From Piscicola geometra (taxonomy: Eukaryota > Annelida > Clitellata > Hirudinida > Piscicolidae), in the NCBI GenBank assembly GCA_943735955.1, contig OX030963.1, positions 1,786,931 through 1,850,930 on the forward strand: a stretch of DNA of 64,000 nucleotides, in the 5' to 3' direction. Positions within the stretch are counted from its first letter, which is position 1. Each line of letters opens with the position of its first letter. A model generated the notes under the pieces. That model was given only the letters and a program-made list of their open reading frames with translations, made no database searches and was not told the DNA's origin. Position numbers and translations under genes: made by a program. Positions 34,001-64,000 of the stretch are shown in pieces.

Positions 34001-34173
34001 TCACTTAAATCAAGAAGCAATGAAGAGAGATACGCAATGTACAGATTTCGTGATGCATGAATAGATTGATAGATTTAGCCGTTGGAGCAAAATACATCAA
34101 ATGCCGTGACACTGAAAGAACACACAGACATATATCTACAGACGAATCCGATTTATAATATCGTTCTATACTG
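30115..34173. other. Intergenic region between membralin and neuroglian 3' ends
   Basis: Convergent 3' ends flank this AT-rich stretch. Two short + strand ORFs (33177-33407, 33855-34064) have mixed composition but no splice context or family match; neuroglian 3' UTR must lie at its right end. Confidence 0.5.
30962..31083. repeat. (CTA)n microsatellite
   Basis: CTA units in intergenic sequence 1 kb downstream of membralin. Confidence 0.96.
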
Positions 34174-34333
<160 letters not shown>

Positions 34334-34502
34334 AAAAGAAACTACACTTAGCGTTTCGACAATTTTAAAACTCAAAATTTAAGCCGTTTAGCTATTTTTC
34401 CTCTCTACCTTCGAAGCGATCGCTCTGATCTACCTCAAATTCATTACAAATAGAAAACAGCCCCTGGCTTGACTAACCAACCAACCAACCGAACCAGCCC
34501 TT

Positions 34503-50165
<15,663 letters not shown>

Positions 50166-50334
50166 CTGGAGGGAAGAGAAAAAGTGGAAATTTAAGAGAT
50201 AATTCTTGGGTTAAAATGGGTGGTTTTGATGGTTTGATTTTGGAGTGCTTTGGATGGGTTGAATATGGGGTGGTTTGGTTTGGATGTTAACTACCATACA
50301 CTGACAGTCACTCAAAGACTCATTTAAATGCTTT

Positions 50335-50485
50335 TAAACGACTGTTATAAATGTTAAACGGCTGTTATAAATGTTAAACGGCTGTTATAAATGTTAAACG
50401 GCTGTTATAAATGTTAAACGGCTGTTATAAATGTTAAACGGCTGTTATAAATGTTAAACGGCTGTTATAAATGTTATTACTTTGA
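50335..50485. repeat. 20-bp minisatellite, about seven copies
   Basis: Unit cggctgttataaatgttaaa, 20 bp, almost identical copies, just upstream of the first visible neuroglian exon. Confidence 0.96.
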
Positions 50486-52179
50486 ACGGCTGTTAAGGGT
50501 TTTTTAAAGAATCTATAAATAAATCATGATTCTACGTAACAATTGATATGGCACGCATATAGTGACCCTAGGGGATTGAAGTTGTCAAACAATTCAAAAT
50601 AAACTATTGTTAGCCCTTTAACCCTGAAAACTCTGAATTATAGTTTGAATATAGTTTGATTATAGTTTTAAATCAAAAATTGGATTTAATTACCTTTACT
50701 CATTTCCACCATCACCAATCAGCATTTACCTTCATTAATTTTTTTCTTATAACTTTTTATGTATTTTTATTCTATCTTTTATTTATATTTTTACCACTAC
50801 CACTACTACTCCCCTTCCATTCAATGATTATTGCTTCAAATTAGTATGAGTTATACTACAACGATAATGGTGCTAGATTAATCAAATGGTTGTCTTGTTA
50901 TGTTTGTGCCTTTGTATTCGTCTATGTGTCTATGTATTTCTTTGTATGCTTGCATAGGCTTAGGTATGTGTGTTTATATGTTTGATTTTGTATGTATATG
51001 TATACTTGTATTTGTATATGTGGTGTTCTTGTACTTATTCTAGTATATTTGAACCTTTTTTGGTTTTGTTTTATGTGTCTGCGTGTATTTTCAGTTCTTT
51101 GATTAATGTGTTTTTGAAAAGTTCCCATAATAAAAAAAACTTTTTTTTTCTAAAAAATAATGTGTAACTTGGATTTTTATGCACGCGGGAAAACCCACTG
51201 ATATTTGAAAATCCAAATATTATTTCTTTTTGCATCATGATAATTAACTGTTTTGCAAAAAAGTTTTCAAACCATTTTAAATACTTTTTTATCGGTACAA
51301 AAGAAAATGTTTTTGATGCTTTAAAACGCCCTTGTGAACAATATATAACAGCCGAATCAATTTTTTACATTTTTTGTCTGTGTGAACTCTTGTATCTTTG
51401 CATTTATTTGTATTTATGTGTCAGTGTGTTTTTACATATGTTTGTGTGCATCTCAGTGCGGTATACTTACAGCCACAAACACCCATAAACATCCCATAAC
51501 GCTCCCTATCTTTAAAAGAATTCCTAAATAAGTTTCTCTTTCATCTTTAGATTCTTTCATGGAAGTATGTTCAGATGCTTTCGAAAATGTATCTTCAATT
51601 TGGTTCGTGAGGTGGTGTTCATGTGTTTGAAAATATTAAAAATAAAAATAATAAATATTGTGTGTGAAAAGTTTGGAGTCTAATTTTTAAATAATTATTT
51701 TTTCTTTATTTGCATTTTTTTTCTCACTTAGTTTTTCAATACTTAATTAGTTAACCATTATTTTTTTTGCTTTTCCTTACTTTTTGTTTTTTTCCTACTT
51801 ATTTTTTTCCCTATTCTTTTAGTTTCTTACTGTTTTTTTAAAATAGTTTTTTTAAATCAATACTTCAAGTTAGAATAGTAGCATAGCGTATTTAAAAATT
51901 ATACAATGAACAGCGTCAAGCTTAAAAACATTAGTAAACTTGCAAAAATTCTTAAAAAAATTCATTTGAACAAGTATTTCAACCTAATTTGATAAAAAAT
52001 AATTCAATTCAAAATTAAATTATAATTTTTTATTTTATCTTCATTTTTTAAAAGCATAAATTCCTAGGAAACTAGTAATATTGGGATGAAACACATGACG
52101 TAACCATTCTAGAAAGGTATTGAGTGTGTTTGGAAGTTGAAGGCCGATGGAGAGAAGAAGGGATGAGTGATGGAATGAA

Positions 52180-52495
52180 GATGAAATGGATGGATTGATG
52201 AGTGAATGGATGATCAGGTGAATGAGTAAATGGATTGGTGAGTGAATGGATGGATGATCAGGTGAATGAGTAAATGGATTGGTGAGTGAATGGATGGATG
52301 ATCAGGTGAATGAGTAAATGGATTGGTGAGTGAATGGATGGATGATCAGGTGAATGAGTAAATGGATTGGTGAGTGAATGGATGGATGATCAGGTGAATG
52401 AGTAAATGGATTGGTGAGTGAATGGATGGATGATCAGATGAATGAGTAAATGGATTGATGAGTGAATGGATGGATAGGTGAATGAATGGATCAAT
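52180..52495. repeat. 44-bp minisatellite, about six copies
   Basis: Unit of 44 bp, with words gatcaggtgaatgagtaaat and ggattggtgagtgaatggat. It is itself built from GGAT/GAAT/GAGT words, so it is a higher-order form of the GGAT repeats elsewhere. Confidence 0.94.
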
Positions 52496-54824
52496 ATATG
52501 GATTAATCGATAGGTCAATTTATGGGCGGGTGAATGAATGAATTGATGAACGAGAGAAGTGGAGAGAAGTGTGCATGGTAGAAGTTATTATAAGATGAAA
52601 TAAATGGATTTCAGACCATAAGCGTGTCAGTCGATTTTAATGCTTTTTTTATACTAATAAAATTATTTTCCATTTTAAATTTTTACTAACTTTATTTGAT
52701 ACACCGTTTTACTTAAATTCACTGATTAATTATTCACAATTACAATTAATATTACATTAAATTCTTAAAAACCAAGCAATTTACAGACGATTACTGCAAG
52801 GTTAAGCCTTAAAGGTTAATAATAGAGTGAATTGTTAAGAGATTAACAGCCATGGTTTTGAAAGCCGTTTTTGTTAGTAGGAAATTGTATTCGATTGATT
52901 AGTAAGGAATAGATTGACTGTTTGGTATTGGCTGAACACAGCCATTGGAAAAGCGGATTTGAAATTAAAGCTTGTTAAATATACTATTAAATGGATTAGT
53001 AAATGAATGAATTATTAGATAAGTAATAGATATGGGAAGATACAATTAGTTAATATTGGTAAAAGTTAATGGATGAATTAATGAATGTATAGATGTATGA
53101 ATATATGAATGGATGAATAGATGAATGAAAAAATGAACGGGTGAGTGAAAAATGAATAGATATACAGAAAGAATGAAAGAAGAATGAATACAAACATCTG
53201 CTTCTTTCGAATCTGTCTATCAGTGAATTAGTGGAGAATCATTAAAAATCAATAACTCTTAATTAAATACATTTTGCATTAAAATTATTATATTGATTTT
53301 TTAGGTTTGATAGCTAAAATATTTTAAAATAATTAGTTTGTTAAATACAATAATATATATTTTACAGAGAAAACAAATAACCAGGCTTTCCACATAAGGC
53401 CTGAAAATTAGGAAAATCGTGTAATGCATGGTTTACGCGTAATGAATGAAAAGAGCTCCATAAAATTGCTAAAGATTACATATATTCGTTCCAGTAAAAC
53501 TGTGAAAAAAACTTTAAATTATATTAAATGTTTGCCATTTTATCAAGTTCTTTTCATTCATTTTGTCTGAGTCATGCATTACACGAGTTGTCTGATTTTC
53601 AGGTCTTGCGTGAAAAGCTTGTTTACGCGTTAAACTAACACGCTAAACAATATTAACGAACAGATTGTCTATTGTCATAGGAGAAAGTCTAAAAATAATT
53701 TTTACACATTGCAAATAAACTTTCTCAAGAAATATAATCAATTGTGCATTAATCACATTATTAAGAAAAAATGAATTAAATTAGAGTTTAATAAAATTTA
53801 CTTTTATTCAATTAAATCATATTAAAAGATTATTAAAAATAAATTTTATTATTATTATTTAGAGCAAACCTTTGTGTTGTTGGTGGGTAGTTGTTACAAG
53901 CAACAATAATGACAAGAGTCTCAGAGCTGTTGTCATGGTAATGCTTGCTTCCTAGAATACTGTAGAATAACATTTGGAAAATTAAATTTATTTATTTATA
54001 GTTGAAATAATATTTGTTTAATAATTATATATAGATAACTATTTTTTTTAAATCTGATTATCAGGATCTGGTCACTTGAGATGATCATTAATAAAAGCAT
54101 CATTTTCGCAATCATCATTATCATGATCATCATTTAAATTGCGAAAAGTCAGTCTGATTACAGGATGTATCAGCTTTGCTTTTGTATGGTAAGCAAATAT
54201 TTGAGAGGGAATTATTTGCATACAAAATGTTTATAAGTCATTCGATGAAAATGTTATTTTTATATAATTTATTTTTTTGCTATTATTTTAATTTTTATTA
54301 GGAATTCTAAAACATATTTTTTAATGCAAAATATTATTAAATTTTTGAAAGAAAAATTATAACTTGTTTTTACATTCTAAAAATATATAAACAAAAAAGA
54401 TTGCGTTTTAAAGTATGCTCTTAAGATTAAAATAATTTAAATAAGTTTTTAAAAAATATACCTTTAAACGTAAGCAGTTGCCCCAAATTTCAGATTTTCA
54501 GCATCTTCAAAAGCTCAATAAGGTCCCAGAAATAAAATAATTAAATTGAGCTAAGAGGTCAATTATTATGCTAATCTAGAACCGATGATTAAAGTGAAAA
54601 ATCTTTGAAAATCCCATGAAAATTCTAAACGATCAAAATCCTCAAACCTCCCTTAAACCCCTTTACAAATTATGTTATGATCTAAATTAATTTATTGGGA
54701 TTTATCAAAACCAAGACACAGAGTCTGCAGCAATTATAATATTGCAAAGCTTCCAAATACTGTCACATCACTATAGCCAAGGCAATTGCTAGCTCGCTGC
54801 ATCTACGACCATATATATGTCTGC

Positions 54825-55257
<433 letters not shown>

Positions 55258-56484
55258 TGTGCTAGTGTGGGAATGACTATGTTTATGGAAAGAAGTCATA
55301 AACTTATATATTTTTTTTAAACTCGGAAAAAACTAACAAGACAAAAAGAAATAAAGAATCTCAAACGGTCTTTTTAGCCATAATGATTTTTATACACTAA
55401 AATTATTAAAATTCTAAACTTTGACCAAAATACTTTCAAAAAAACAACCAAAAAAATTCTTAGATTTCATAAAAGAAAGATTGCTTGCGTGGCTTAGAGG
55501 AAAAAGTATCAAACGTCTGACATAATTTATACAAATATTATTATTATTAATTAAAAAAATATTATTATTAATATAAAAAGAATAATATTTTTATTAATAA
55601 TATTAAAAAATTAATATTAATAATAATAACATAAATAATATTAATAATTTAAATATGTATGTTAATTGGGCCAGAATATTCTAATAATTTAAGAAATCAA
55701 ATTATGAATATACACCCACAAATTATACATTCTATTTGATTATAACAATTTTCATTTTTTTAATTTTCCTATTGTTTTTCTTTTGCAAATACTGCGTTTG
55801 ATTTTTCCAATCTGCTTCGGTACACTCACCATTGCATGCTGGAGTGACATTCTCGAATCGAAGACAATTTATTGCAAAAATTTATATTCTAGTTTTATGT
55901 GAAAAATGCTTTTATTTCTTTTTATATTTAAAAAATAAATATCACTTGGTAATAAAATAAGATAAACTTATTCGTTTAGTTTTTATTCATTTTTAATAGC
56001 ATAAAAATCATGATTAATGCACCAAAAAAAATTTGGCAGATTTTTTTGCAATTACTTTTTTATACATATTGGAAGCTTTATTTCCATCTTTTTAAAATCT
56101 CATTTATAATATCATTCCATGCACATACTGAAACTTTCTTTTATTGCATTTTTTATACTTTTCCACGCACACTCATGCATTTTGTCTTGCTTTCCAACAT
56201 CTGCACAATGCCACCATTGATTTCCAACCATGCATACACCATGGAAAATCTTCATTAGAAGGAATGAATGAATCGATATTTTAAAAGAGTATTTGACATT
56301 ATCATTAATACTTACAAACTTTTTAATAATTCAAATGTTACTTTAAATTTTTTTAGTTGAAAGAAATGATTTTTAATGAGTTTTGTTCAATGTGATCACT
56401 GTGTTTTTGGTTCTATGCCTAAGCGATGATATAAATATATATTCAAAATACTAAAATGACTTAAATTAATAAAATAATCTCGAA
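55258..56484. other. Region between neuroglian and ADGRA 5' ends
   Basis: The two genes diverge from here (neuroglian on -, ADGRA on +), so promoters may lie within it. A minus-strand GTGAGT donor at 55,825-55,830 could mark a short neuroglian exon (see findings). No core promoter motif is callable. Confidence 0.45.

Positions 56485-64000
<7,516 letters not shown>

Larger units (their letters stand above)
50170..54824. other. Neuroglian upstream region / first intron
   Basis: Must contain, or lead to, the missing signal-peptide exon. Apart from the 20-bp and 44-bp minisatellites it is AT-rich with no supported exon. Confidence 0.5.

Overview
This is an animal (metazoan) nuclear genome window. 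It is strongly AT-rich, has spliceosomal GT-AG introns, and carries an unusually heavy load of micro- and minisatellites: (AC/GT)n, (TAG/CTA)n, (GAT/ATC)n, (GGAT)n, (TA)n and repeats with units of 12 to 44 bp. The gene content (a neuroglian/L1-type cell adhesion molecule, membralin and an ADGRA-type adhesion GPCR) together with the repeat-rich, N/D/T-rich protein insertions suggests a protostome, perhaps a leech-like lophotrochozoan. The species assignment is inference only.

Layout. 1-24 kb is mostly AT-rich non-coding sequence broken up by satellites. It holds two minus-strand coding traces with proper splice signals: the last four exons of an unrecognised gene (1695-4900) and a signal-peptide exon of a secreted precursor (20152-20419). 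24,185-29,995 (+) is a complete 13-exon membralin (TMEM259) gene of 953 codons, ending in a long Thr/Gln tail. 30-34.4 kb is intergenic. 34,503-50,165 (-) is a neuroglian/L1-family gene lacking only its signal-peptide exon: six Ig domains, five FN3 domains, one TM segment and an ankyrin-binding FIGQY tail, in 31 coding exons on one splicing path plus an alternative Ig2 cassette. 50.2-56.4 kb is intergenic or first-intron sequence. 56,485-64,000 (+) is the 5' part of an ADGRA (GPR123/124/125-like) receptor: signal peptide, LRRs, LRRCT, Ig, hormone-receptor motif, GAIN-like region, TM1, TM2 and the start of the next exon; it runs off the window.

All exon borders were placed by hand from AG/GT signals, reading phase and family alignment. 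In each of the three genes the exon lengths sum to an intact reading frame. The most interesting signals are: (1) two interchangeable, phase-matched versions of the second half of neuroglian Ig2, a Dscam-like arrangement; (2) an approximately 320-residue acidic/lysine-rich insertion in a loop of neuroglian FN3-5, with a phase-compatible downstream acceptor that would exactly remove it; (3) two neuroglian introns that are a multiple of three long and have no stop codon, so retention would be translatable; (4) similar N/D-rich insertions inside the ADGRA GAIN-like region and membralin. Together these suggest that repeat-laden intron sequence is being turned into coding sequence in this genome. 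The three genes share no pathway; neuroglian and ADGRA are cell-surface proteins and membralin is an ER membrane protein.
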